Origin: Streptomyces sp. MMBL 11-1
Lineage (GTDB): Bacteria > Actinomycetota > Actinomycetes > Streptomycetales > Streptomycetaceae
Direction: 5' to 3'
NCBI RefSeq assembly: GCF_028622875.1
Contig: NZ_CP117709.1
Location: 6,699,001 to 6,763,000, forward strand
DNA: 64,000 nt
Made by a program: the position numbers and the translations under genes. This document shows positions 45,140 through 53,192 of this stretch, piece after piece; positions within the stretch are counted from its first letter, which is position 1, and each line of letters opens with the position of its first letter. The notes beneath the pieces were generated by a model. That model did no database searches and had not been told where the DNA came from. It was given only the letters and a program-made list of their open reading frames with translations.

Positions 45140-46486
45140 TCAGAAGTCCCACTCGGCGTCGTCGTCGGCGGCCGGGGCGGCGGCTTCGGCGACCGCCGCG
45201 AACGAGGCGCCCGCCATGCCGGCGCTCAGCGTCGTACCGTCCGCCGGGTCGATCAGGAGGAACGAACCGGTGCGCCGGGAGTCCGCGTAGGCGTCGAGTG
45301 CGAGCGGCTCGGCGGTGCGCACGACGACCCTGCCGATGTCGTTGGCGACGAGCTGCCCGGGGGCCGGGTGCTGGGAGAGGTCGTCCAGGGTGAGCCGCGA
45401 CGGGATGTCCTTGACGATCGCCTTGACCGTACGGGTGGTGTGCTTGAGCAGCACCCGCTGGCCCACCGAGAGCGGCTGGTCGGCGACGTGGCAGACGGTG
45501 GCCTCGACGTCCCGCGTCACGGCGGGGGCGTCGTCGGCGGGGGCGATCAGGTCACCGCGTGAGATGTCGATGTCGTCGGCCAGCCGGATCGTCACCGACT
45601 GCGGGGCCCAGGCGGTCTCGACGCTCTCCCCGAGCGCGTCGATGCCCGTGATCGTCGAGGTGCGCCCCGAGGGGAGTACGGAGACGGGCTCACCGACCCG
45701 GAACACCCCGGCCGCGATCTGACCGGCGTAACCCCGGTAGTCGGGGTGTTCGGCGGTCTGCGGGCGGATCACGTACTGCACCGGGAAGCGCGCGTGGCAG
45801 GCGGTGAGGTCGTGGCTGACCGGCACCGTCTCCAGGTGCTCCAGGACGGTCGGCCCGCCGTACCAGTCCATGTGCGCGGACGGCTCCACCACGTTGTCGC
45901 CGGCCAGCGCCGAGATCGGGATCGCGGTGATCTCCGGGACGCCGAGCGACGCGGCGTACGCGGTGAACTCCTCCGCTATCGCGGCGAACACGGGCTCCGC
46001 GTAGTCGACCAGGTCCATCTTGTTGACGGCCAGCACCACGTGCGGGACGCGCAGCAGCGCGGCGACGGCGGCGTGCCGGCGGGTCTGCTCGACGACCCCG
46101 TTGCGGGCGTCGACCAGGACCACGGCCAGTTCCGCCGTGGAGGCGCCGGTCACCATGTTGCGGGTGTACTGCACATGGCCCGGGGTGTCCGCGAGGATGA
46201 ACCGGCGGCGCGCGGTGGCGAAGTAGCGGTAGGCGACGTCGATGGTGATGCCCTGCTCGCGCTCGGCCCGCAGCCCGTCGGTCAGCAGCGCGAGGTCCGG
46301 CGCGTCCTGGCCGCGGTTCAGTGAGGCCTGCTCGACGGCCTCCAGCTGGTCGGTGAGGATCGACTGGGAGTCGTGCAGCAGGCGCCCCACGAGGGTGGAC
46401 TTGCCGTCGTCGACCGACCCGGCGGTGGCGAACCGCAGCAGAGTGGTGGCCGCCAGCCGCTCGGCCGAGAGGATGGGTGTGGTCAT
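45140..46486 (-). CDS. cysN: Sulfate adenylyltransferase subunit 1 (GTPase)
   Basis: The 448-residue GTPase subunit of ATP sulfurylase couples GTP hydrolysis to APS formation by CysD. The G1 loop is ATAGSVDDGKSTLVGRLL, followed by ERQGITIDVAYRYF-like switch I (here EQGITIDVAYRYFATARR), DTPGH and NKMD. It ends about where the sulfurylase subunit normally stops, with no fused APS kinase domain; CysC is encoded separately upstream. It begins 2 bp after cysD. Confidence 0.96.
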   Translation of the reverse strand: MTTPILSAERLAATTLLRFATAGSVDDGKSTLVGRLLHDSQSILTDQLEAVEQASLNRGQDAPDLALLTDGLRAEREQGITIDVAYRYFATARRRFILADTPGHVQYTRNMVTGASTAELAVVLVDARNGVVEQTRRHAAVAALLRVPHVVLAVNKMDLVDYAEPVFAAIAEEFTAYAASLGVPEITAIPISALAGDNVVEPSAHMDWYGGPTVLEHLETVPVSHDLTACHARFPVQYVIRPQTAEHPDYRGYAGQIAAGVFRVGEPVSVLPSGRTSTITGIDALGESVETAWAPQSVTIRLADDIDISRGDLIAPADDAPAVTRDVEATVCHVADQPLSVGQRVLLKHTTRTVKAIVKDIPSRLTLDDLSQHPAPGQLVANDIGRVVVRTAEPLALDAYADSRRTGSFLLIDPADGTTLSAGMAGASFAAVAEAAAPAADDDAEWDF

Positions 46487-46488
46487 GG

Positions 46489-47424
46489 TTAGAAATACCC
46501 CTCGCGCTTGCGGTCTTCCATCGCGGCCTCGGACATCTTGTCGTCGGCCCGGGTCGCGCCCCGCTCGGTGAGCCGGGAGGCGGCGATCTCGGTGATCACG
46601 GCGTCCAGCGTGGTGGCGTCGGAGTCGACGGCCCCGGTGCAGGACATGTCGCCGACCGTGCGGTAGCGGACCAGTCGGGTCTCGGTGGCCTCGTGCTCCT
46701 TGGGCCCGCCCCAGTGCCCGGCGGTCAGCCACATGCCGCCGCGGTTGAAGACCTCGCGTTCGTGGGCGAAGTAGATCTCCGGGAGCTCGATGGACTCGCG
46801 CTCGATGTACTGCCAGACGTCCAGCTCGGTCCAGTTGGAGATCGGGAAGACGCGGACGTGCTCGCCCGGGGCGTGCCGGCCGTTGTACAGCTGCCACAGC
46901 TCGGGGCGCTGGCGGCGCGGGTCCCACTGCGAGAACTCGTCGCGCAGCGAGAAGACCCGTTCCTTGGCGCGTGCCTTCTCCTCGTCGCGCCGCCCGCCGC
47001 CGAACACGGCGTCGAAGCGGTGCTGCTGGATCGCCTCGGTGAGCGGGACGGTCTGGAGCGGGTTGCGGGTGCCGTCGGGGCGCTCGCGGAGCTTCCCGGC
47101 GTCGATGTACTCCTGCACGGAGGCGACGTGCAGCCGCAGCCCGTGCTTCTTCACCGTGCGGTCGCGGTACTCCAGGACCTCGGGGAAGTTGTGCCCGGTG
47201 TCCACGTGCAGCAGCGTGAACGGCACCGGCGCGGGCGCGAACGCCTTGAGCGCCAGGTGCAGCATCACGATGGAGTCCTTGCCGCCGGAGAACAGGATCA
47301 CCGGCCGCTCGAACTCGCCCGCCACCTCACGGAAGATGTGCACCGCCTCCGACTCCAGGGAGTCCAGGTGGCTGAGCGTGTACGGGTTGACGGTGCCTTC
47401 CGGCACGGTGGCGACGGTGCTCAC
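46489..47424 (-). CDS. cysD: Sulfate adenylyltransferase subunit 2
   Basis: The 311-residue catalytic subunit of ATP sulfurylase adenylates sulfate to APS. The PP-loop is PVILFSGGKDSIVMLHLALK, and GGRRDEEKARAKERVFSLRD and PISNWTELDVWQYIE are conserved family blocks. It starts at GTG 47424, overlapping the cysC stop (GTGA), and ends 2 bp before cysN. It works as a heterodimer with CysN. Confidence 0.97.
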   Translation of the reverse strand: MSTVATVPEGTVNPYTLSHLDSLESEAVHIFREVAGEFERPVILFSGGKDSIVMLHLALKAFAPAPVPFTLLHVDTGHNFPEVLEYRDRTVKKHGLRLHVASVQEYIDAGKLRERPDGTRNPLQTVPLTEAIQQHRFDAVFGGGRRDEEKARAKERVFSLRDEFSQWDPRRQRPELWQLYNGRHAPGEHVRVFPISNWTELDVWQYIERESIELPEIYFAHEREVFNRGGMWLTAGHWGGPKEHEATETRLVRYRTVGDMSCTGAVDSDATTLDAVITEIAASRLTERGATRADDKMSEAAMEDRKREGYF

Positions 47425-47966
47425 GCCAGGCCCCTCTCGGTGAGCAGCGCGTGGAGCGCCGCTGCGGACTCCTGCACGGTCTGCTGGTGCGACTCGATCC
47501 GCAGGTCGGGCGATTCGGGGGCCTCGTAGGGGTCGTCGACCCCGGTGAGGCCGCTGATCTCGCCGGCCGCCTGCTTGGCGTACAGCCCCTTCACATCGCG
47601 TACGGAGCACACCTCGACGGGTGTCGCGACGTGCACCTCCAGGTAAGTGGTGGACTCGGCGGCGTGCCGCTTGCGGACGGCCTCGCGGCTGTCGGCGAAC
47701 GGGGCGATGACGGGGACCAGCACCTTCACGCCGTTGGCGGCGAGGAGTTCGGCGACGAAGCCGATCCGGGCCACGTTGGTGTGGCGGTCCTCGCGGGAGA
47801 AGCCGAGGCCCGCGGAGAGGAACTCGCGGATCTCGTCGCCGTCGAGCACCTCGACCCGGTGGCCCTCGGTCCGCAGGCGGCCCGCCAGTTCGTACGCGAT
47901 GGTGGTCTTGCCCGCGCTCGGCAGACCGGTCAGCCAGATCGTGGCTCCCGTCTCCGTCACGCTCAT
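47421..47966 (-). CDS. cysC: Adenylylsulfate kinase
   Basis: The 181-residue kinase phosphorylates APS to PAPS. Walker A is LTGLPSAGKTTIAYELAGRL, and DGDEIREFLSAGLGFSREDR is the APS-binding block. AGGAGA lies before the ATG at 47966. Because the reductase encoded next to it looks like an APS reductase, PAPS from CysC may serve sulfotransferases more than sulfite production. It lies 23 bp after cysH and overlaps cysD. Confidence 0.96.
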   Translation of the reverse strand: MSVTETGATIWLTGLPSAGKTTIAYELAGRLRTEGHRVEVLDGDEIREFLSAGLGFSREDRHTNVARIGFVAELLAANGVKVLVPVIAPFADSREAVRKRHAAESTTYLEVHVATPVEVCSVRDVKGLYAKQAAGEISGLTGVDDPYEAPESPDLRIESHQQTVQESAAALHALLTERGLA

Positions 47967-47989
47967 CGAAGTCTCCTGATCAGTCGTCA

Positions 47990-48706
47990 TCAGCCGTGCA
48001 GCCCGCATTCCGTCTTGCCCCGTCCGGCCCAGCGGCCGGCCCGTGCGTCCTCGCCCTCCAGCACCCGGCGGGTGCAGGGCGCGCAGCCGACGGAGGCGTA
48101 GCCGTCCATCAGCAGCGGGTTGGTGAGCACCCCGTGCTCGGCGACGTAGGCGTCCACGTCGTCCTGGGTCCAGCGGGCGATGGGGGAGACCTTCACCTTG
48201 CGGCGCTTGGCGTCCCAGCCGACGACCGGGGTGTTCGCCCGGGTCGGGGACTCGTCGCGGCGCAGGCCGGTCGCCCAGGCGGCGTACGCGGTCAGGCCGT
48301 CCTCCAACGGCTTCACCTTGCGCAGCGCGCAGCACAGGTCGGGGTCGCGGTCGTGCAGCTTCTCACCGTGCTCGGCGTCCTGCTCGGCGACGGTCTGCCG
48401 TGGAGTGATCGTGATGACGTTGACGTCCATCACCGCGTCCACCGCGTCCCGGGTCCCGATGGTCTCCGGGAAGTGGTAGCCGGTGTCCAGGAAGACCACG
48501 TCCACGCCCGGCATCACCCGCGACGCCAGATGCGCGACCACGGCGTCCTCCATCGAGGAGGTGACGCAGAAGCGCGGCCCGAAGGTGGCTGCCGCCCACT
48601 CCAGGATGTCGGTGGCGGAGGCGTCCTCCAGCTCCCGTCCGGCCCGCTCGGCCAGCTCCCGGAGCTCCTCGTCGCCGAGCTGTCCGGCCAGCAGAGTGTC
48701 CGTCAT
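47990..48706 (-). CDS. cysH: Assimilatory adenylylsulfate (APS) reductase
   Basis: The 238-residue enzyme reduces APS to sulfite with thioredoxin. The four cysteines of a [4Fe-4S] cluster are visible as CCALRKVKPL and CAPCTRRV, which marks an APS rather than PAPS reductase, and the catalytic cysteine is in the C-terminal ECGLHG. FLDTGYHFPET is the family substrate block. Its ATG overlaps the stop of the small CxxC gene. It is part of the operon from sirA to cysN. Confidence 0.96.
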   Translation of the reverse strand: MTDTLLAGQLGDEELRELAERAGRELEDASATDILEWAAATFGPRFCVTSSMEDAVVAHLASRVMPGVDVVFLDTGYHFPETIGTRDAVDAVMDVNVITITPRQTVAEQDAEHGEKLHDRDPDLCCALRKVKPLEDGLTAYAAWATGLRRDESPTRANTPVVGWDAKRRKVKVSPIARWTQDDVDAYVAEHGVLTNPLLMDGYASVGCAPCTRRVLEGEDARAGRWAGRGKTECGLHG

Positions 48707-48882
48707 ATCCGGTCCCCCTCACCGTGGTTGCGCTGAACACCCCGGGTCAGCAGGCCCAGGAACTTCAGCTGGAACGCACGGTTGCAGGAAGCGCATTCCC
48801 AGGCGCCGTGGCCGGTCTCGTTGGGGCGCAGGTCCTCGTCGCCGCAGTACGGGCAGTGGAACGGGGCGGCTCGCTCGCTCAT
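48703..48882 (-). CDS. Small CxxC...CxxC protein of the sulfur operon (59 residues)
   Basis: This short gene sits between sirA and cysH, overlapping both by ATGA, so it must be translated with them. The 59-residue product has two CxxC pairs, FHCPYCGD (residues 9-16) and WECASCNRAF (29-38), forming a zinc ribbon or rubredoxin-like metal site, and ends with a basic tail. The arrangement is conserved in Streptomyces sulfur operons as far as I recall. It may be an electron carrier or assembly factor for the reductases, but its function is unproven. Confidence 0.9.
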   Translation of the reverse strand: MSERAAPFHCPYCGDEDLRPNETGHGAWECASCNRAFQLKFLGLLTRGVQRNHGEGDRI

Positions 48883-50576
48883 GACAGCGACTCCGCACCG
48901 GCGCGCGCCACCCAGGTCGCGAAGCGCTCGCCGTCCTCGCGCTCCTCCTGGAAGCGGCCGAGCACCCGCTCGACGTAGTCCGGCAGTTCGGCCGAGGTGA
49001 CCTTCAGGCCGCGGACCTTGCGGCCGAACCCGGCCTCCAGGCCGAGCGCCCCGCCGAGGTGCACCTGGTAGCCCTCGACCTGGTTGCCGCTCTCGTCCAG
49101 CATCAGCTGGCCCTTGAGGCCGATGTCCGCGACCTGGATGCGGGCGCAGGCGTTCGGGCAGCCGTTGATGTTGATGGTGATCGGGTGGTCGAACTCCGGG
49201 ATGCGGCGCTCCAGTTCGTCGATGAGGGCGGCGCCGCGCGCCTTCGTCTCCACGATCGCCAGCTTGCAGAACTCGATGCCGGTGCAGGCCATCGTGCCGC
49301 GCCGGAACGGGGACGGGGTGACCTTGAGGTCGAGCGCCTCCAGTCCGGCGACCAGGGACTCCACCTGCTCCTCGGCCACGTCGAGCACGATCATCTTCTG
49401 CTCGGCGGTGGTCCGCACCCGGCCGGAGCCGTGGGCGTCGGCCAGTTCGGCGATCTTGGTGAGCGTGGAGCCGTCGACCCGGCCGACCCGCGCGGCGAAG
49501 CCGACGTAGAAGCGGCCGTCCTTCTGCCGGTGCACCCCGAGGTGGTCGCGCCAGGTCTGGGCGGGCTCCTCGGGCGCGGGCCCGTCGATCAGCTCGCGCT
49601 TCAGGTACTCGTCCTGAAGGACCTGGCGGAACTTCTCCGGGCCCCAGTCCGCGACCAGGAACTTCAGGCGGGCGCGGGTGCGCAGCCGCCGGTAGCCGTA
49701 GTCGCGGAAGATCGCGATGACTCCGCCGTACACATCGGGCACCTCGTCCAGCGGCACCCAGGCGCCGAGCCGCACCCCGAGCTTGGGGTTGGTGGAGAGG
49801 CCGCCGCCGACCCAGAGGTCGAAGCCGGGGCCGTGCTCCGGGTGGTCCACGCCGACGAAGGCGATGTCATTGATCTCGTGCGCCACGTCCAGGTGCGGGG
49901 AGCCGGAGATCGCCGTCTTGAACTTGCGGGGCAGGTTGGAGAAGTCCGGGTTGCCGATGAACCGCCGCTGGATCTCGTCGATCGCGGGCGTGCCGTCGAT
50001 GATCTCGTTCTCCGCGACGCCCGCGACGGGCGAGCCGAGGATCGTGCGGGGCGTGTCCCCGCAGGCCTCGGTGGTGGACAGGCCCACCTCTTCGAGCCGC
50101 CGCCAGATCTCCGGCACGTCCTCTATGCGGATCCAGTGGTACTGCACGTTCTGCCGGTCGGTGAGGTCGGCGGTGCCGCGCGCGAACTCCTGGGAGATCT
50201 CCCCGATCACCCGCAGCTGCCGGGTGGTCAGCCGGCCGCCGTCGATGCGGACGCGCAGCATGAAGAACTCGTCGTCCAGCTCCTCCGGCTCCAGGACGGC
50301 CGTCTTGCCGCCGTCGATGCCGGGCTTGCGCTGGGTGTAAAGCCCCCACCAGCGCATGCGTCCGCGCAGGTCGTTGGGGTCGATGGAGTCGAAACCGCGC
50401 TTGGAGTAGATCGTCTCAATACGTGTCCGTACGTTGAGACCGTCGTCGTCCTTCTTGAACTGCTCGTTGCCGTTGAGGGGTGTGTGGTGGCCCACGGCCC
50501 ACTGACCCTCGCCGCGGTGGCGTCCGGCCTTGCGGCGGGGCGTGGAGGTCGCAGGCTGTTCCGGGGTAGCGGCCAT
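48879..50576 (-). CDS. sirA: Ferredoxin-type sulfite reductase (nitrite/sulfite reductase family)
   Basis: The 565-residue siroheme enzyme reduces sulfite to sulfide by six electrons. The siroheme-[4Fe-4S] cysteines are in ACTGIEFCKLA (CX5C) and GCPNACARIQ (CX3C). The N-terminal FKKDDDGLNVRTRIETIYSK and YTQRKPGIDGGK are typical of actinobacterial SirA. The start is the ATG at 50576, preceded by GAAGGA. It is the first structural gene of the sulfur operon, preceded by a leader peptide at 50692-50775. The siroheme supply is encoded at the other end by the CbiX-like gene. Confidence 0.96.
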   Translation of the reverse strand: MAATPEQPATSTPRRKAGRHRGEGQWAVGHHTPLNGNEQFKKDDDGLNVRTRIETIYSKRGFDSIDPNDLRGRMRWWGLYTQRKPGIDGGKTAVLEPEELDDEFFMLRVRIDGGRLTTRQLRVIGEISQEFARGTADLTDRQNVQYHWIRIEDVPEIWRRLEEVGLSTTEACGDTPRTILGSPVAGVAENEIIDGTPAIDEIQRRFIGNPDFSNLPRKFKTAISGSPHLDVAHEINDIAFVGVDHPEHGPGFDLWVGGGLSTNPKLGVRLGAWVPLDEVPDVYGGVIAIFRDYGYRRLRTRARLKFLVADWGPEKFRQVLQDEYLKRELIDGPAPEEPAQTWRDHLGVHRQKDGRFYVGFAARVGRVDGSTLTKIAELADAHGSGRVRTTAEQKMIVLDVAEEQVESLVAGLEALDLKVTPSPFRRGTMACTGIEFCKLAIVETKARGAALIDELERRIPEFDHPITININGCPNACARIQVADIGLKGQLMLDESGNQVEGYQVHLGGALGLEAGFGRKVRGLKVTSAELPDYVERVLGRFQEEREDGERFATWVARAGAESLS

Positions 50577-50691
50577 GACAATACGTCCTTCGGGACTGCG
50601 GGAGGGCGGCTCTGAGCGGCACACTCGCGCTGAGGCGCGGCGGTGCGCAGGGCTGTTCAGAGGGAAGAGGAGGGCGGCGGTGCTGGGACTC

Positions 50692-50775
50692 TCAGCTCGC
50701 CGGACAGATGGCGCTGGACATGCGGCAGAGGTCGACGTGGCGTCGACTCACCAAGGCAATTCCAGTTCCAGACAT
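50692..50775 (-). CDS. Putative leader peptide of the sulfur operon (27 residues)
   Basis: An ATG at 50775 opens a 27-codon frame ending at TGA 50692-50694. It contains SRRHVDLCRMSSAICPAS, which matches the RRHVDL-type putative leader peptides that I recall being annotated upstream of sulfur genes in Streptomyces. Two cysteine codons lie in the second half. Cysteine-dependent translation of this leader could attenuate sirA, whose start lies 115 bp beyond. Confidence 0.75.
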   Translation of the reverse strand: MSGTGIALVSRRHVDLCRMSSAICPAS

Positions 50776-50804
50776 GACGGAAGCGTGTCACGGGCATCTC
50801 GGGG

Positions 50805-50833
50805 CAGTCCACCACTATCCGCGATATGGACTG
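50805..50833 (-). promoter_or_regulatory. Inverted repeat upstream of the leader peptide
   Basis: CAGTCCA (50805-50811) and TGGACTG (50827-50833) flank a TATC-CGC-GATA core. It is the only clear dyad between the leader ORF and the terminator at 50915, so it may be the operator of the sulfur operon. Confidence 0.45.
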
Positions 50834-50914
50834 CTGGGTCTCGAAGGGTGGGACGGTGTGGCGCCCATCACGCGGCGCGGTGGCGGCATTGGTGACAAAA
50901 CGCCCACCGGGAAG

Positions 50915-50954
50915 CTCTGAGGGCGGAGGAGCGACCGCTCCTCCGCCCTCAGAG
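50915..50954 (-). terminator. Strong hairpin terminator between GNAT gene and sulfur operon
   Basis: A perfect 19-bp stem (CTCTGAGGGCGGAGGAGCG with its complement) closes on a 2-nt AC centre, 11 bp past the GNAT stop. It works in principle in either direction, and on the minus strand is followed by TTTTG. Confidence 0.85.
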
Positions 50955-50965
50955 ATCGGGGTGGC

Positions 50966-51577
50966 TCAGGAGGCGTACGCCCCGGGCCACGGACCGGGCG
51001 TCGCCACGGCCGGCTCCACCTCGGTCTTCGTGTCGAAGAGCCGGAAGCCGCGACGCAGATAGTTGTCCATCGCGTGGGGGCCGTCCTTCGAGCAGGTGTG
51101 CAGCCACACCCGCTTCGTCGTCGGCCGCTCCGGCCAGCGCTCCGCCAGGTCCCAGGCGCGCGCCACCCCGTAACTGAGGAGGTGGCCGCCGATCCGCCGC
51201 CCCCGGAACGCCGGGATCAGCCCGAAGTACATGATCTCGACCACGCCGTCGTCCTGCGGGTCCAGCTCGATGTACCCGGCCGGCGTCCCGTTCTCGTACG
51301 CCACCCACGTCTCCGCCCCGGGCCGCTCCAGGGCCTCCTGCCACTGGGCGTACGTCATGCCCAACCGGTCGGTCCAGTGGATGTCACCGCCCACGGCGGA
51401 GTAGAGGAACCGGCTGAACTCCGGCAGTACCACCTCGGACCGGACGATACGCAGATCGCCCTCCGGCACGGCGGCCGGCCGGAGATCGTCGGGCGATGAC
51501 TGCTCCAGCGACCAGACGGTCACCTCGGTGGTCACCGCGGGAGCGGTCGGGGCTGCGGGCTGCGGGGTGTCGCTCAT
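50966..51577 (-). CDS. GNAT family N-acetyltransferase
   Basis: The 203-residue protein has an N-terminal unstructured stretch, a central ETWVAYENGTPAGYIEL strand pair and the acetyl-CoA motif FGLIPAFRGRRIGGHLL. HTCSKDGPHAMDNYLRRGFR is the C-terminal GNAT helix-strand. The acceptor is unknown. It is followed by a strong terminator that isolates it from the sulfur operon. Confidence 0.9.
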   Translation of the reverse strand: MSDTPQPAAPTAPAVTTEVTVWSLEQSSPDDLRPAAVPEGDLRIVRSEVVLPEFSRFLYSAVGGDIHWTDRLGMTYAQWQEALERPGAETWVAYENGTPAGYIELDPQDDGVVEIMYFGLIPAFRGRRIGGHLLSYGVARAWDLAERWPERPTTKRVWLHTCSKDGPHAMDNYLRRGFRLFDTKTEVEPAVATPGPWPGAYAS

Positions 51578-51658
51578 GACGGCCAGAAAACCATGGCGCC
51601 GCCCGCCCGCGCACGGCGGCCCCTCCCCGGACCGGCCGCGTGCGCCCCGCGACCCCGC

Positions 51659-52954
51659 TCAGGCGGTCGGGGCCGCCGCGCGGGCCTCCGCCACCACCGG
51701 CCCCGTGGAGTGCGGCAGCAGATCCGCCCGGTCCCGCGGGTGGATCACCTCCACCTCGACGTCGTCCCCGAAGCGGTACGGGCGGTGGGCCAGCACATCC
51801 GCCAGATGGCGCCGCAGCCGGGAGACCTCGGCCCGCACCGTCACCGTCCGGGTCGCGTCCCCGAAGATGTCCCGCGCCAGCTCCGAGGCCGACCGCCCCC
51901 GCCGGTGCACCGCCAGCGCGTACAACAGCTCCGCGTGCCGCGGTGACAGCCGATGGGTGCGGTCTCCCAGCGGCCCGGTCAGACGCACGGCGAGCGCCCG
52001 GGGCCGGCTCAGGTCCAGCACCATCCGTCGCGCCGTCCCCTCCGTGCCGCCGTCGTCCACCCGCACGAGCCAGCCGCCCGGCAACGGCTCGACCCGGCAC
52101 AGGCCGAGTGAGGGCAGCCACACCGTGCCCGGCCCCAGCGACTTCGGCAGCGGCAGCCGGTCCACCGGCGCCATCCCGGTCACCGCCGCCAGCCGCCCGT
52201 GCACGTCCACCGCCAGCGCCCGCCCGCCGACCCGGCACAGGATCGGCGCGGCCACCGCGCGCAGCCGCTCGATCTCCGCCAGGTGACGGGTGCGGATCTC
52301 GCCCTCGGCGAGCCGGGCCACCGAGTCGACCAGCGCCAGCGTCGCCGGATGGAACGTGGACGCCGGACCGCTGATGTCCACGATCCCGATCAGCCGGCCG
52401 TCGCGCGGATCCCGGACCGGGGCCGCCGCACAGGTCCAGCCGTGCAGCGCCCGGATGAAGTGCTCCGCCGAGTGGACCTGGATGGGGACCCGGGCGGCCA
52501 GCGCCGTCCCGATCGCGTTCGTCCCGGTCGCCGCCTCGGCCCAGGCCGCACCCTCCTCCAGGCAGATGTCGTGGGCCCGGCGCAGCACCCCCGTATTGCC
52601 CTGCCGCCACAGCACCCGGCCCTCGATGTCGGTCACCACCATGATCTGCTGCGCGGCGTCCGCTATCGAGGCCAGCCCCGCCCGCAGCAACGGCATCAGC
52701 TCGCCCAGCGCCGTGCTGTGGCGCCGGTGCTCGATCTCGTCCGCCCGCAGCAGCTCGCTCTCCGGCGACTGGTCGGGGTCGATGCCGCTCCGCACCACCC
52801 GGTCCCAGGAGGCGTCGATCTGTGCCCGGGGCGCGACCTCGGACCGGGTCCCCGCCAGCCGCGCCTCCCGCGCCCGGTGGAGCGATCGGGTCGCCTCCCG
52901 GCCGGCCCCCTGGCCCGTCACCCGCACCACCCCCGCAGAAGCTGTGTCCGTCAT
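51659..52954 (-). CDS. GAF domain-containing transcriptional regulator (AcoR-like N-terminus)
   Basis: The 431-residue protein has an AcoR-type sensory N-terminal half: IDASWDRVVRSGIDPD, IADAAQQIMVVTDIEGRVLW, then a GAF domain with EGAAWAEAATGTNAIGTALA and HGWTCAAAPVRD. The C-terminal region ([32 protein letters not shown]) looks like a winged helix-turn-helix rather than the AAA+/Fis pair of true AcoR proteins. Such proteins often control aldehyde or alcohol dehydrogenase genes, none of which is adjacent here. The start is the ATG at 52954. Confidence 0.85.
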   Translation of the reverse strand: MTDTASAGVVRVTGQGAGREATRSLHRAREARLAGTRSEVAPRAQIDASWDRVVRSGIDPDQSPESELLRADEIEHRRHSTALGELMPLLRAGLASIADAAQQIMVVTDIEGRVLWRQGNTGVLRRAHDICLEEGAAWAEAATGTNAIGTALAARVPIQVHSAEHFIRALHGWTCAAAPVRDPRDGRLIGIVDISGPASTFHPATLALVDSVARLAEGEIRTRHLAEIERLRAVAAPILCRVGGRALAVDVHGRLAAVTGMAPVDRLPLPKSLGPGTVWLPSLGLCRVEPLPGGWLVRVDDGGTEGTARRMVLDLSRPRALAVRLTGPLGDRTHRLSPRHAELLYALAVHRRGRSASELARDIFGDATRTVTVRAEVSRLRRHLADVLAHRPYRFGDDVEVEVIHPRDRADLLPHSTGPVVAEARAAAPTA

Positions 52955-53037
52955 GGTCCCCGTTCCCCCCGAACGCATCCCGCTCCCGGCCCATCCTGCC
53001 GTTCACCTGGCCGGACCGCCGATCAGTCCACACAATG

Positions 53038-53055
53038 GTTGCAACCCTTTGCAAC
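53038..53055 (-). promoter_or_regulatory. Paired TTGCAA sites upstream of the GAF regulator
   Basis: GTTGCAA-CCCT-TTGCAAC lies 84 bp before the GAF regulator start. Read on the minus strand it is also two direct GTTGCAA copies 10 bp apart, so two dimers could bind one helix face. Confidence 0.45.
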
Positions 53056-53192
53056 TCTGGCGGTGTCCCACGGGCCGTACAAGACTCGCGGAACACTGTG
53101 CGCCGGGCCTGCCCCGGCCGCCCGGTGGTGCAGGAGCATGGAGGGTGGTGCCGTGTCGGCGCAGCACCACCTTCCGTCGCTTCCCCGCCCCG

